Source: Akkermansiaceae bacterium
Lineage (GTDB): Bacteria > Verrucomicrobiota > Verrucomicrobiia > Verrucomicrobiales > Akkermansiaceae
Length of the DNA stretch: 64,000 bases
Assembly (NCBI GenBank): GCA_024233135.1
Contig: JACKPZ010000013.1
Coordinates: forward strand, 1 to 64,000
Direction of reading: 5' to 3'
This document shows, piece by piece, positions 1-8,872 of this stretch. The stretch's first letter is position 1, and every line of letters starts with the position of its first letter. The translations under genes and the position numbers were made by a program. The notes beneath the pieces were generated by a model. The model had not been told where the DNA came from. It made no database searches and worked only from the letters and a program-made list of their open reading frames with translations.

Positions 1-1415
1 GAGTAAAAGAACTCCTGAAGCGTCCGCATGTCGCTCGGGTGCAGCGGGCGCAGCAGATGGCGGCCGGATCGGAAAGAAACGGCCGTGCTTTCGACACCGT
101 CGTCCGACAAGCCGGCGTCGGTGCACGGCATCGTGAAGAATTTCGGCAGCCAACCGCGGGCATGGGCACCGGCCAGCAACGACTCACGGTGGTCCGGGTG
201 CGCGATCTCCACCAGCCGCGCCACCCGCTCGCGGATGCTGCGGCCGTGCAGGCTGGCGACGCCGTATTCGGTGACCACGTGATGCACGTCACCGCGGCTT
301 GTGCAGACGCCGCTGCCGGCTCCGAGATCGGCGACGATGCGCGACGCGCCGTTCTCGTCGCCGGTGGCGGTGAGGGCGATGATCGGGCGCCCGCCCTTGC
401 TGTGGCCCGCGCCGCGGATGAAGTCCTGCAGGGCCCCGATGCCGCCGTAAAAGTGGTGGCCGCTGGTGTCCCGCACCACCTGGCCGGTGAGGTCGATCTC
501 CCGGGCGCCGTTGATGGCGACCATCTTGTCGTTTCGTGAAATCCGCTGCGGGTCGTTCACCCAGTGGCTGGGGTGGAACTCGATGTCTTCGTTGCCGTCG
601 ACGAAGCGATAGAGCTTGCGGCTGCCCATCACGTGACTGGCGATGATCCGGCCGGGTTTGTAGGATTTTTCCGAGCCGTCCACCGCGCCACAGCGCACGA
701 GCTCCATCAGCGCGTCGTTGAACAATCCGGTGTGGATGCCGAGTTTCCGGTGTTTCCGCAGCGCGCGGGCCACGGCTTCCGGCGAGTTGCCCAAGCCCAC
801 CTGGATGGTCGCGCCGTCGTCGATGAGTTGTGCGGCGTAGCGGCCGATCCGAAGGTGGCGCTCGTCCAGCACGGCGGGTTCCGCTTCGGGAAGCTCCGCC
901 TTGTGTTCGATGAAACGATCGATCCGGCCCGCCTTGACGAGCGTGTCGCCACAGGTCCGGGGCATCTTCGGATTGATCTGGGCGATCACGAACCGCGCGT
1001 TGTCCACCGCGGCGCGGACGACGTCCGTGCTCACGCCGAGCGAACAGTTTCCCTTCGCATCCGGCGGGCTCACCTGGATGAGCGCCGCGTCCAGGGTGAG
1101 GGGGCCGTCGCGGAACAACCCGCCGACCTCCGACATCGGGCAGGGCGTGTAGTCGGCCTGTCCGCGCTCGACCGCCGGGCGCAGGGAAGGCGAGAGGAAG
1201 AACGAATTGGTCCGCAGGACTTCCGCGTACTGCTCGTCGATCCATGGCGTCGGTCCGAGGCCATGGATGTGCACGAGTTCCACGTCCATCAGTCGGTCGC
1301 TCGCTTTCAGAAACGAATCGATCAATGCGAAGGGCACCGAGGCCCCGCCTCCGATGAAGACCCGGCTGCCCGGCCGGACCAGCTTCGGCCAGTCCTTCTC
1401 GTCCATGGGTTTCAT
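1..1415 (-). CDS. Acetyl-CoA hydrolase/transferase family protein, probably fused to GNAT; 3' end outside window
   Basis: This is a class I CoA-transferase or acyl-CoA hydrolase, acting in the cytoplasm on short acyl-CoA esters. The 471 visible residues hold an N-terminal CoA-transferase half (Gly-rich IGGGASVPF at 21-29) and a C-terminal half (GLGNSPEAV at 207-215, VTEYGVASLHG at 381-391). From residue 454 the text LLRPLHPSDMRTLQEFF resembles the start of a GNAT acetyltransferase domain, as in known hydrolase-GNAT fusions; the rest lies beyond the window edge. The first of two nearby ATG codons is used. One oddity is that residues 228-230 read HTG, where many family members carry the catalytic glutamate (H-[ST]-E). 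Some subfamilies lack it, so activity cannot be judged here. It is divergent from the oxidoreductase across 200 bp. Confidence 0.85.
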   Translation of the reverse strand, partial: MKPMDEKDWPKLVRPGSRVFIGGGASVPFALIDSFLKASDRLMDVELVHIHGLGPTPWIDEQYAEVLRTNSFFLSPSLRPAVERGQADYTPCPMSEVGGLFRDGPLTLDAALIQVSPPDAKGNCSLGVSTDVVRAAVDNARFVIAQINPKMPRTCGDTLVKAGRIDRFIEHKAELPEAEPAVLDERHLRIGRYAAQLIDDGATIQVGLGNSPEAVARALRKHRKLGIHTGLFNDALMELVRCGAVDGSEKSYKPGRIIASHVMGSRKLYRFVDGNEDIEFHPSHWVNDPQRISRNDKMVAINGAREIDLTGQVVRDTSGHHFYGGIGALQDFIRGAGHSKGGRPIIALTATGDENGASRIVADLGAGSGVCTSRGDVHHVVTEYGVASLHGRSIRERVARLVEIAHPDHRESLLAGAHARGWLPKFFTMPCTDAGLSDDGVESTAVSFRSGRHLLRPLHPSDMRTLQEFFY

Positions 1416-1615
1416 GTCACCACGCTAACAGCCCACCCGCCGCCGCCAATGGAAAAACCTGAACGCCACGCCGCCATCGCGTGGCAAATTTCCGATGCGG
1501 CCGCACCAATCATTTGTCGTCCGCCCCCTCCGCCAACCCGGGCGAGGAATCCGCTGACCGCCGACCGCTGACTTCCTGTTGCGTCGGCCGCGGAACGCGC
1601 TTTGGTTGCGCGGTC

Positions 1616-2716
1616 ATGAATCTGATCTCCCGCCGTCGTTTTCTCCGCACCGGTGCCGCAGCTTCGCTGGCGCCGTGGATCTCCCTGCGCGCCGAAGAGC
1701 CGGCGGGCAAGCCCTTGGGTGTCGCGTTGCTCGGCTTGGGCAACTACTCGACCCACCAGTTGGGTCCCGCGCTCAAGAAAACCAAACACGCCCGGCTCAC
1801 CGGCATCGTCACCGGTTCGCCGGAGAAGATCCCGAAATGGCGGGAGGAATACGGCATCCCCGAGGGCAACGTCTACAACTACGAGACGCTCGACCGCATC
1901 GCGGACAACAAGGACATCGACATCGTGTATGTCGTCACGCCCACCGGTCTGCATCCCGAGTATGCCATCCGCGCGGCCAAGGCGGGCAAACATGTCATCT
2001 GCGAGAAACCGATGGCGCCCACCGTCGAGGACTGCACCCGCATGATCAACGCGGCCAAGGACAACGGAGTGACCCTGCAGATCGGCTACCGTCTGCACTG
2101 GGATCCGTTCCACCTGAGGTTGATGGAAGCGATGGAGAAGAAGGAGTTCGGCGATTGGAAATCGATTTCCGCCGCCAACGGCTCGCGGATGAACGAGTTC
2201 ACCGGCCTCAACAAGTGGCGCACCGGCGAACTCAGCGTGGCCGGGGCGCTTTACGATCTCGGTGTGTACGCGGTGCAGGCGCAGCTTTACACGGCCTGTG
2301 AGAAACCGCTGCGCGTCACCGCGAAACACAGCACCGAGCGCAAGGACCGTTTCACCGAGGTGCCCGAGACCTACGAGTGGACGCTCGAGTTTGCCGATGG
2401 ACGGAAGGCGGATGGATGGTCGAGCTACGGCAAGTCCGCGAATTTCATCCGCGCCGACGTGAAGGAGGGCGAGATCGAGATCCAGCCCGCCTACGGATAC
2501 GGCGGCCAGAAAGGGCGGACTCCCGACGGGCCGATGGACTTCCGGCACGTCCCCCAGCAGGTCCTGCAGATCGACGGCCAGGCACAGGCCATTCTTCGCA
2601 ACGAACCGAGCAAGGTTCCGGGCGAAATGGGCCGGCGCGACATCCGCGTGTTGCAGGGCATCGTGAAATCGGCCGCCAGCGGGAAACCCTACGAGTTCGG
2701 CGACGAGTGGGATTGA
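1616..2716 (+). CDS. Gfo/Idh/MocA family oxidoreductase, Tat-exported
   Basis: This is an NAD(P)-dependent oxidoreductase of the Gfo/Idh/MocA family, 366 residues, which typically oxidises sugars or sugar derivatives. The start at MNLISRRRFLRTG is chosen because it gives a twin-arginine signal (RRRFLR, residues 6-11) followed by a hydrophobic stretch, so the folded enzyme probably acts outside the cytoplasm. The Rossmann part shows GLGNY near 43, the family motif CEKPM near 128-132, and GALYDLGVYAVQ in the substrate domain. A longer in-frame start exists 45 codons upstream but would bury the Tat signal. Its substrate cannot be told from sequence. It is convergent with the PI-PLC-like gene, 15 bp away. 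Confidence 0.9.
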   Translation: MNLISRRRFLRTGAAASLAPWISLRAEEPAGKPLGVALLGLGNYSTHQLGPALKKTKHARLTGIVTGSPEKIPKWREEYGIPEGNVYNYETLDRIADNKDIDIVYVVTPTGLHPEYAIRAAKAGKHVICEKPMAPTVEDCTRMINAAKDNGVTLQIGYRLHWDPFHLRLMEAMEKKEFGDWKSISAANGSRMNEFTGLNKWRTGELSVAGALYDLGVYAVQAQLYTACEKPLRVTAKHSTERKDRFTEVPETYEWTLEFADGRKADGWSSYGKSANFIRADVKEGEIEIQPAYGYGGQKGRTPDGPMDFRHVPQQVLQIDGQAQAILRNEPSKVPGEMGRRDIRVLQGIVKSAASGKPYEFGDEWD

Positions 2717-2731
2717 CGGCCGGACGTGCCC

Positions 2732-3616
2732 TCAGTCCCTGCGGTTCGTCTGATAGATCAACGCGGCGGTCTCCGCATCGGCGAAGTCCATCATGACGAT
2801 GCCCTGTGGACTGTCCGGGTGTTTCCGGAGATGGTCGCGGAGGCGCGGGTTCAGGTCGTCGGAAACCGCGCGGATGTTCGGGATGCCGAGCGCGCCGGGG
2901 CGGTAGCCGCTGGCGTAGTTGAGGAAGAGCGTGCCGGCGGGGCGCTTGCGGTTCTTGCGGAACGCATCGAGGAAGAGGCGCCATTTCTCATCGTTGTCAT
3001 CCACGCGGAAGCGGTCCTGGACGCGGACGGTCGTTTCTTTGGTCGCCCTCTCGAAGTCGGTCCAAGCGGTCGCGTCGATCCCCTTCGGCAGGTTCCGCGC
3101 ATGGAAACGACGGAGCAGGACGAGTTTGCCGCGCGCCTCGCCGAGTGTCGGGATGCGCGCGCGGAGCCACCAGCGGCCGCGGTGTTTCGCGACGTGTTCG
3201 TCGAACGTCGCTTCGAAAGACCGGCTGTTCCGCTTCGGCGTGGCTTCCTGCTGGATCATGATCACGATCGTCTCCCGCGGGTGTTCGTCGAGAAACCCGA
3301 TGCAGGTGGCGACGATGCGTGCGAAATCGGTTTTCTGATCCACCGGGCCGTGATGGATCCGGAAATCGTCGGCCACGTGGCGGCAGCGGATGTCGAGCAC
3401 CCGCACGCCCGCTTCGAGCTGCGAGGCGATGGTGAGTTTCTGGCACTTCGCGGTGCCGCGGACCGGCTCGAAACGCGCGGCGGCATTGTGGCTGCCGGGA
3501 ATCGAAAGCGCGCCGAGCGGGCGCCTGTCTCCGAGCCGGGACATCCACTTCGCGCCGTCCGGAGCACCGGTGGCCATCGCGATCAAGGTGAGAAACAGGA
3601 AGAGATGGAGTTTCAT
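2732..3616 (-). CDS. Phosphatidylinositol-specific phospholipase C-like protein, secreted
   Basis: This is a 294-residue protein with a signal peptide (about 1-18) and a PI-PLC X domain filling the rest. The two histidines that act as general base and acid in bacterial PI-PLCs are visible at H43 (SIPGSHNA) and H88/H89 (FRIHHG). VRVLDIRCR at 71-79 and ETIVIMIQQE further on are typical strands of the TIM-like barrel. Bacterial family members cleave phosphatidylinositol to diacylglycerol and inositol phosphate; the substrate here is an inference. It stands alone between a convergent oxidoreductase and a divergent protease gene. Whether it attacks foreign lipids or turns over the cell's own is unknown. 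Confidence 0.8.
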   Translation of the reverse strand: MKLHLFLFLTLIAMATGAPDGAKWMSRLGDRRPLGALSIPGSHNAAARFEPVRGTAKCQKLTIASQLEAGVRVLDIRCRHVADDFRIHHGPVDQKTDFARIVATCIGFLDEHPRETIVIMIQQEATPKRNSRSFEATFDEHVAKHRGRWWLRARIPTLGEARGKLVLLRRFHARNLPKGIDATAWTDFERATKETTVRVQDRFRVDDNDEKWRLFLDAFRKNRKRPAGTLFLNYASGYRPGALGIPNIRAVSDDLNPRLRDHLRKHPDSPQGIVMMDFADAETAALIYQTNRRD

Positions 3617-3753
3617 GGCGCGCCCTGCCGGCGAGGATGGATCGCGAGGGACGGGAAATCACGGCGAATGTGAAACGAGTTCCGCCGCGGGACGGCGTGC
3701 TCACTCCGCGGTTGCGCCCGGGGGCGGGATCGTGAAGAGTCGCCGCCAGCGTC

Positions 3754-5202
3754 ATGATCCGAGTTTTCGCCCTCCTGTTTCCGCTGCTCGCCGTGCTCCG
3801 GGTGTCCGCCGCGCCGGCGGATGTCTACAAGTCGGTGCTGCGCATCGAAGTCGCCACCCAGGTGCCGGACTACCGGACACCTTGGAACTCGGGACGCTTC
3901 AGCGGCGGCATCGGCACCGGCTTCATCATCGGGGAAAACAAGATCCTCACAAACGCCCACGTCGTCTCCAACGCGCGGCGCCTGCTCATCACCATCCACG
4001 GGAATTCGAACAAGTATCCGGCGAAGGTCGAGTTCATCGCCCACGATTGCGACCTCGCGTTGCTCTCGGTCGAGGATTTCTCCGACTTTGCGGATTTCCC
4101 GGAGTTCACCTTCGGCGATGTGCCGCAGCTTGAGAGCCAGGTGCGGGTGATCGGCTATCCGATCGGCGGCGAGCGGCTTTCGGTGACCCGCGGTGTGGTA
4201 TCGCGCATCGATTTCCAACCCTACTCGCACTCGCGGGCCGACTCGCACCTCACCGTGCAGATCGACGCGGCGATCAACCCGGGGAACTCGGGCGGCCCGG
4301 TCGTCCAGGACGGCAAGGTGGTCGGCGTCGCGTTCCAAGGGCTGCGTCAGGCGGACAACACCGGCTACATCATCCCGACGCCGGTGATCCGCCGTTTCCT
4401 CAAGGACATCGAGGACGGCAGCTATGATCACTACGCGGACCTCGGCGTCAGCGATTTCCCGCTCTTCAACCCCGCGATGCGCAAGGCGCTCGGACTCCCG
4501 AACGACGGCAAGGGCGTGCTGGTGACCAACGTGGTGCCCACCGGTTCCAGCGACGGGGTCCTGCAACCCGGAGACATCCTGCTCTCGCTGGACGGCAAGG
4601 AGGTCGATAGCGCCGGGCAGGTCACCATCGACGGTGAAAACGTGAACCTCAACGAGATCGTCGAGCGCAAATACGCGGGCGACAAGGTGGCGGTTCGTTT
4701 CCTGCGCGACGGCTCGTGGAACGACGTCGAAATCACGCTCAAGGCGCTGCCGTGGTCGCGGATGTATGCCATCGAGTATGAAAAGAATCCGCGCTATCTG
4801 GTGTTCGCGGGCCTCGTCTTCCAGCCGCTCGATACGAATCTCTTCGCGACCGCGAAATTCGACGACGTGAACGTCCGCCGCCTCTACACCGACTACGTTC
4901 CGAAGGGGTTGTTCCAGAAACGCGAGGACATCGTGGTGCTTACCCGCGTCGAGAGCGATCCGGCGACCAGCTTGCTCGGTGATTTCGAGGGCTACGCGGT
5001 CGACAAAATCAACGGCGTCGAGGTGAAGAGCCTGCGCCACGCCAGCGAGTTGTTGCATCCGGAAACTCCGCCGGAGTTCCATGTGATCGAGTTGTTCGGA
5101 GCCGACCGGCCGGTCGTCATGCCGTCCTCGCTCGTCGAAGAGGCGAACAAGCGGGTCGCGGAGAACTACGGCATCAGCAGCCTGCAGAACCTCGAGGAGT
5201 GA
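3754..5202 (+). CDS. HtrA/Deg-like trypsin-family serine protease with PDZ domain
   Basis: This is a 482-residue exported protease. A signal peptide spans about 1-20. The chymotrypsin-fold domain shows the complete catalytic triad: H69 in ILTNAHVV, D100 in HDCDLALL and S179 in NPGNSGGPV. A PDZ-type domain follows (about 235-335, with GVLVTNVVPTGSS and LQPGDILLSLDG). The last 140 residues resemble a second, divergent PDZ region, as in plant and bacterial Deg proteases of similar length. The expected role is degradation of misfolded envelope proteins. Its stop codon overlaps the GTG start of folK by 4 bp, so the two are probably translationally coupled, although their functions are unrelated. 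Confidence 0.9.
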   Translation: MIRVFALLFPLLAVLRVSAAPADVYKSVLRIEVATQVPDYRTPWNSGRFSGGIGTGFIIGENKILTNAHVVSNARRLLITIHGNSNKYPAKVEFIAHDCDLALLSVEDFSDFADFPEFTFGDVPQLESQVRVIGYPIGGERLSVTRGVVSRIDFQPYSHSRADSHLTVQIDAAINPGNSGGPVVQDGKVVGVAFQGLRQADNTGYIIPTPVIRRFLKDIEDGSYDHYADLGVSDFPLFNPAMRKALGLPNDGKGVLVTNVVPTGSSDGVLQPGDILLSLDGKEVDSAGQVTIDGENVNLNEIVERKYAGDKVAVRFLRDGSWNDVEITLKALPWSRMYAIEYEKNPRYLVFAGLVFQPLDTNLFATAKFDDVNVRRLYTDYVPKGLFQKREDIVVLTRVESDPATSLLGDFEGYAVDKINGVEVKSLRHASELLHPETPPEFHVIELFGADRPVVMPSSLVEEANKRVAENYGISSLQNLEE

Positions 5203-5636
5203 GCACGGCGCGCGCGGGCATCGCCCTCGGATCAAACATCGGCGATGCGGCCGCGAACATCGCGGAGGCCATCGCCCGGCTCGAAGCGGTTTCGATACCC
5301 GGCGAGCCGGTGCTCAAGGCGTCGCTCCACCGCACGGCGCCGGTGAACTGTCCTCCGGATTCGCCGGATTTCCTCAACACGGTGGTCGAGATCGCCTTCG
5401 ACGGCACGCCGCGCGAACTGCTGGCGCACACCCAGCGCATCGAGCGTGAACTCGGCCGCGTGCCGAATCCCGTGCGCAACGCGCCGCGTGTGATCGATGT
5501 CGACATCCTCTATCTGGGCGACATCGTCTATCAGGACGAGGGTCTCACCTTGCCGCATCCCCGGATGAGGGAGCGGGAGTTTGTTCTCCTTCCGCTTTCC
5601 GAGATCCGCCCGGACATGGTGGAAAGAAATCGTTAG
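5199..5636 (+). CDS. folK: 2-amino-4-hydroxy-6-hydroxymethyldihydropteridine diphosphokinase
   Basis: HPPK transfers pyrophosphate from ATP to hydroxymethyl-dihydropterin in folate synthesis. The protein is 145 residues, slightly shorter than the usual 155-160. It shows the N-terminal ALGSNIGD motif, the pterin-contact segment HRTAPV, the Mg-binding signature RVIDVDILYLGD (D98 and D100 by eye) and the closing LPHPRMREREFVLLPL. The start is a GTG whose last bases form the stop of the upstream protease gene (GTGA overlap), which explains why no separate ribosome-binding site is seen. Its 3' end overlaps the convergent hemL stop by 4 bp. No other folate gene is adjacent. Confidence 0.93.
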   Translation: MSTARAGIALGSNIGDAAANIAEAIARLEAVSIPGEPVLKASLHRTAPVNCPPDSPDFLNTVVEIAFDGTPRELLAHTQRIERELGRVPNPVRNAPRVIDVDILYLGDIVYQDEGLTLPHPRMREREFVLLPLSEIRPDMVERNR

Positions 5637-6922
5637 ATCCCGCTCAGAACCTCGTCGAAGACAGAGAGGGTGTCGTCCAGATCCGCTTCGGTGTGGGCGA
5701 GGGAGAGGAAACCGGTTTCGTAAGGACTCGGTGCGATGTAGATCCCTTTGTCGAGGCAGCCCCAGAAGAACTTTTTGAAGAACCCGAGGTCCTGCTTCAT
5801 CACGTCATCGACGTTGACGATCTCGCGATCGGTGAAAAACAGGCAGAACATCGAGCCGACGCGATGGATGCGGTGTGGCACGCCCTTCGTCTCCAGCAGC
5901 GAGCGCAGTCCCTTCTCGAAGTGCGCGCCGAGCATTTCCAGACGTGGGAAGCCCGACGGTTTCTCCAGTTCGCGGAGCTGCGCGAGGCCGGCGGCCATCG
6001 CCAGCGGATTGCCGCTGAGCGTGCCGGCCTGATAGACCGGGCCTACGGGCGCCAGCATGTCCATCACATCCGCCCGGCCGCCGAATGCGCCGACGGGGAG
6101 GCCACCGCCGATGACCTTGCCGAAGCAGCTCAGATCCGGCGTGATGTTTTCCAATCCCTGCACGCCGGCTTTCCCAAGCCGGAAGCCGGTCATCACCTCG
6201 TCGAAGATGAGCAAGGCTCCGTATTTCCTCGTGATCGATGAAAGCAGGTCCAGATATCCCGGTTTCGGCAGCACGAAACCGGCGTTGGCCGGATACGATT
6301 CAACAATGATGGCGGCGATTGTTTCGCCTTCCTTCTCAAACAACTCCTCCAGCGCGGCCGGATCGTTGTAGGGCAGGACGATCGTGTTTCTGGCGAAATC
6401 CGCGGGCACCCCGGCGGAGTCCGGCTCGCCATGGGTGAGCGCGCCCGAGCCGGCGGCGACGAGCAGCGAGTCGCTGTGGCCGTGGTAGCAGCCATTGAAT
6501 TTCACGATCCGGTCGCGCTGGGTGAATCCGCGCGCCAAGCGGATGGCGGACATGGTGGCCTCGGTGCCGGAGTTGCACATCCGCACCTTTTCGACCGACG
6601 GCACCCACTCGCAGATCCGGCGCGCCATCTCGACTTCGAACGGGTTCGGGATGCCGAAGGACACACCGCTTTTCGCGACTTCATGGATGGTGTTGGTGAT
6701 GGCGACGGGCGCGTGTCCGAGGATGTTCGGGCCCCACGAGCCGATGTAGTCGATGTAGGTCTTGCCATCGACATCCTCGATCCGGCTGCCCGCGGCGCGG
6801 CGGACGAAAAACGGCTCGCCGCCAACGTTGCGGAACGCGCGCACCGGCGAGTTCACCCCGCCGGGGATCACTTCCTTGGCGGCGGCGAACAGTTTCTTCG
6901 AGAGCATCCCCGGGGAGTTCAT
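5633..6922 (-). CDS. hemL: Glutamate-1-semialdehyde 2,1-aminomutase
   Basis: This PLP enzyme converts glutamate-1-semialdehyde to 5-aminolevulinate in the C5 route of tetrapyrrole synthesis. At 429 residues it has the usual length. PGGVNSPVRAF at 20-30 is the family N-terminus, NSGTEATMSAIRLAR at 117-131 binds the cofactor phosphate, FDEVMTGFR at 240-248 contains the pyridoxal aspartate, and K269 in CFGKVIGGGLPVG is the Schiff-base lysine. The gene is convergent with folK, with overlapping stops. Upstream lie 131 bp before a divergent small secreted-protein gene, so its promoter is probably there. It stands apart from other heme genes. Confidence 0.96.
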   Translation of the reverse strand: MNSPGMLSKKLFAAAKEVIPGGVNSPVRAFRNVGGEPFFVRRAAGSRIEDVDGKTYIDYIGSWGPNILGHAPVAITNTIHEVAKSGVSFGIPNPFEVEMARRICEWVPSVEKVRMCNSGTEATMSAIRLARGFTQRDRIVKFNGCYHGHSDSLLVAAGSGALTHGEPDSAGVPADFARNTIVLPYNDPAALEELFEKEGETIAAIIVESYPANAGFVLPKPGYLDLLSSITRKYGALLIFDEVMTGFRLGKAGVQGLENITPDLSCFGKVIGGGLPVGAFGGRADVMDMLAPVGPVYQAGTLSGNPLAMAAGLAQLRELEKPSGFPRLEMLGAHFEKGLRSLLETKGVPHRIHRVGSMFCLFFTDREIVNVDDVMKQDLGFFKKFFWGCLDKGIYIAPSPYETGFLSLAHTEADLDDTLSVFDEVLSGI

Positions 6923-7053
6923 GCGGCGAGTCTGGACGCATCCCGCCCGCCGTCCAATCCGAAGCGGGAAAATTCTTCGAATGGAGCGGGCCTCGGATCC
7001 GTCGCACGGAAATGATCGTTCCGTTTTCCCGAAATCCGTCTAAGGTGCTTGGT

Positions 7054-7773
7054 ATGAGAACCACGGTGATCCTTCTCGCCTTGTCGGCTTTCGCGCTTCC
7101 GCTCGACGCCCAGTCGCGGAAGAGCGAGCGGAAGTCGCTGCTGCAAAGCGATCCCGATGTCGTCTATCTCGATCGATTTCTGGAGAAACCCTACACCCTC
7201 AAAGTCATCAAGCCGGCCACCGTGTTCTCGGACAAGGAGGGCCGCCACCGGCTCGGCACCCTCAAGCCGAACCAGACCGTCCGCCTCGAGGCGGTCACCG
7301 ACAAGGTCTACCGCGTGCGCGGCGAGGGCACTCACGACGGCATCGCCGGTTGGGTCGCACCATGGGCCTTCGAGGGCAAAACCGAGGACTTCGAGGAACA
7401 ACTCAGGAAGTTCTACGAACGCCAGATCCAGGTGCAGAAGCTCATCGACGCCAAACAGGTGGCCGTCGGCATGACCCTCAAGGAGGTTTCCGAAGCCCGC
7501 GGCAAGCCGACCAAGACCAGTCTCCGCAAAACCGAGAAGGGCCAGTCCGGGCGCTGGGAATGGATCGATTACGACGAGGTGAAACACTATGTCACCCGCG
7601 TGAACCCGGTGAACGGTGCGGTCTACCGCCAGTTCTCCCACCTCACCCAGGTGGAGAAAGGCAAGACCGCCGTCGAGTTCGATGACGGCGTGGTCACGGC
7701 CGTGGAGGAAAGCGAAAACAACGAGGGCGGCAATGTGCGCATTGTCGTTCCTCCGATTGTCTTCGGATGGTGA
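7054..7773 (+). CDS. Secreted protein with SH3-like domain, unknown function
   Basis: This is a 239-residue protein with a clear signal peptide (MRTTVILLALSAFALPLDA). Residues about 35-105 read like a bacterial SH3-type beta-barrel (YTLKVIKPATVF, then TVRLEAVTDKVYRVRG, then GWVAPWAF). A coiled stretch (EDFEEQLRKFYERQIQVQKL) follows, then VGMTLKEVSEARGKPTKT, which resembles the SmpA/BamE-type 'GMtkeEV..llGkP' turn. The inner ATG is chosen over one 14 codons upstream because it begins the signal peptide; AAGGTG lies about 8 nt before it. SH3b modules often bind cell wall, but no enzyme domain is attached. Specific function unknown. Confidence 0.75.
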   Translation: MRTTVILLALSAFALPLDAQSRKSERKSLLQSDPDVVYLDRFLEKPYTLKVIKPATVFSDKEGRHRLGTLKPNQTVRLEAVTDKVYRVRGEGTHDGIAGWVAPWAFEGKTEDFEEQLRKFYERQIQVQKLIDAKQVAVGMTLKEVSEARGKPTKTSLRKTEKGQSGRWEWIDYDEVKHYVTRVNPVNGAVYRQFSHLTQVEKGKTAVEFDDGVVTAVEESENNEGGNVRIVVPPIVFGW

Positions 7774-7914
7774 AACATCCGCATTTCCGGTCCATCGAAG
7801 GGCCGGATTGTTCCCATTCTTTTCTTGGCAAGGCGGCGGGGTTCGGCTCTTCTGATAGGCCTGCCTACCCGCCCGTTCTTGCGGCGGTCGGGAGGCCTTA
7901 CCCGATTCCCAACC

Positions 7915-8850
7915 ATGAACTCCCGCAACCTCGCGGCCATGCTGGCCTTCGCAGCCATGCCCGTCCTGCTCACCGCACAGGACAACGATTCCGCCGATCC
8001 GAACGAAGCGGCTCTCGCCGCACTCGCATCGCGCGCCCAGGACTTTGTTGATCGCTACAACCAAGGGGACTCCGCCGCGCTGGCCTCCCACTTCGTCCCG
8101 CGCGGGGAGATCGTTCTTGCCGACGGCGGCGTGGTATCCGGCCGGGAGGAGATCAAGGATTTCTACGACGAGGTCTTCGCAGGAGAAGACGATCCGAAGG
8201 GTGCGCTCGAAGCCGGGTCCGTCCGATTCGTGACCCCAGGCATCGCGATCGAAGACGGCACCTTCCATGTCACCAAGCCGGACGGCGAGGTGGTTTCCCA
8301 CTACTACACGGCCATCCAGGTGCAGCAGGACGACGGCGGTTGGCTCACCGCCAGCATCCGCGACGAGTTGGAAGATCTCGCGCCCGCCAGCGAGAAACTC
8401 ATCGCCCTCGAGTGGCTCGTCGGCGACTGGCTCATCGAGCGGGACGGCTCGCGCACGTTCCTCACGTTCAGTTGGAGCGAAGACGGGCCCTTCATCGACG
8501 GCCGCGCGCTCACCGAGATCGCCGGCGAGTCGAGCACCTCGTCGACCTACCGCATCGGCTGGAACAACGAGCGGAAGAATTTCGTTTCCTGGGCCTTCGA
8601 TGCCGAGGGCGGATACATGAACGCCCAATGGACCGGGTCCGACGAGGGCTGGCTCCTGCGCTCCCATGGCGTCACCGCGGACGGTGAGTCGAACGAGGCG
8701 ACGCAGGTCCTCGTTCCCGATTCCGGCCTGCAGAGTTTCGTCTGGAACACCCGGGACCAGGTGATCGGCGGCGAGGTTCAGCCCGATGCCAGCACCCGGG
8801 TGGTGAAACGCCCACCCTCTCCGAAGACCGATACCGCGGGTGAACCTTGA
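7915..8850 (+). CDS. Secreted SnoaL/DUF4440-like protein
   Basis: This is a 311-residue protein with a signal peptide (about 1-21, ending LLTA). Residues about 30-135 match the pattern of the SnoaL-like/DUF4440 fold: QDFVDRYNQGDSAALASHFVPRGE split over helices, then VVSGREEIKDFYDEVF, and a strand ending AIQVQQDDGGWLTAS. The second half (about 155-300) starts LEWLVGDWLIERDG and runs as a beta-rich, lipocalin-like domain, a pairing seen in other environmental bacterial proteins. Catalytic residues cannot be assigned. The ATG at the signal peptide is preferred to an in-frame start 30 codons earlier. It lies in the same direction as, and 22 bp before, the repeat-rich protein gene. Confidence 0.75.
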   Translation: MNSRNLAAMLAFAAMPVLLTAQDNDSADPNEAALAALASRAQDFVDRYNQGDSAALASHFVPRGEIVLADGGVVSGREEIKDFYDEVFAGEDDPKGALEAGSVRFVTPGIAIEDGTFHVTKPDGEVVSHYYTAIQVQQDDGGWLTASIRDELEDLAPASEKLIALEWLVGDWLIERDGSRTFLTFSWSEDGPFIDGRALTEIAGESSTSSTYRIGWNNERKNFVSWAFDAEGGYMNAQWTGSDEGWLLRSHGVTADGESNEATQVLVPDSGLQSFVWNTRDQVIGGEVQPDASTRVVKRPPSPKTDTAGEP

Positions 8851-8872
8851 ACTTCTGAACCGACTCAAGATC

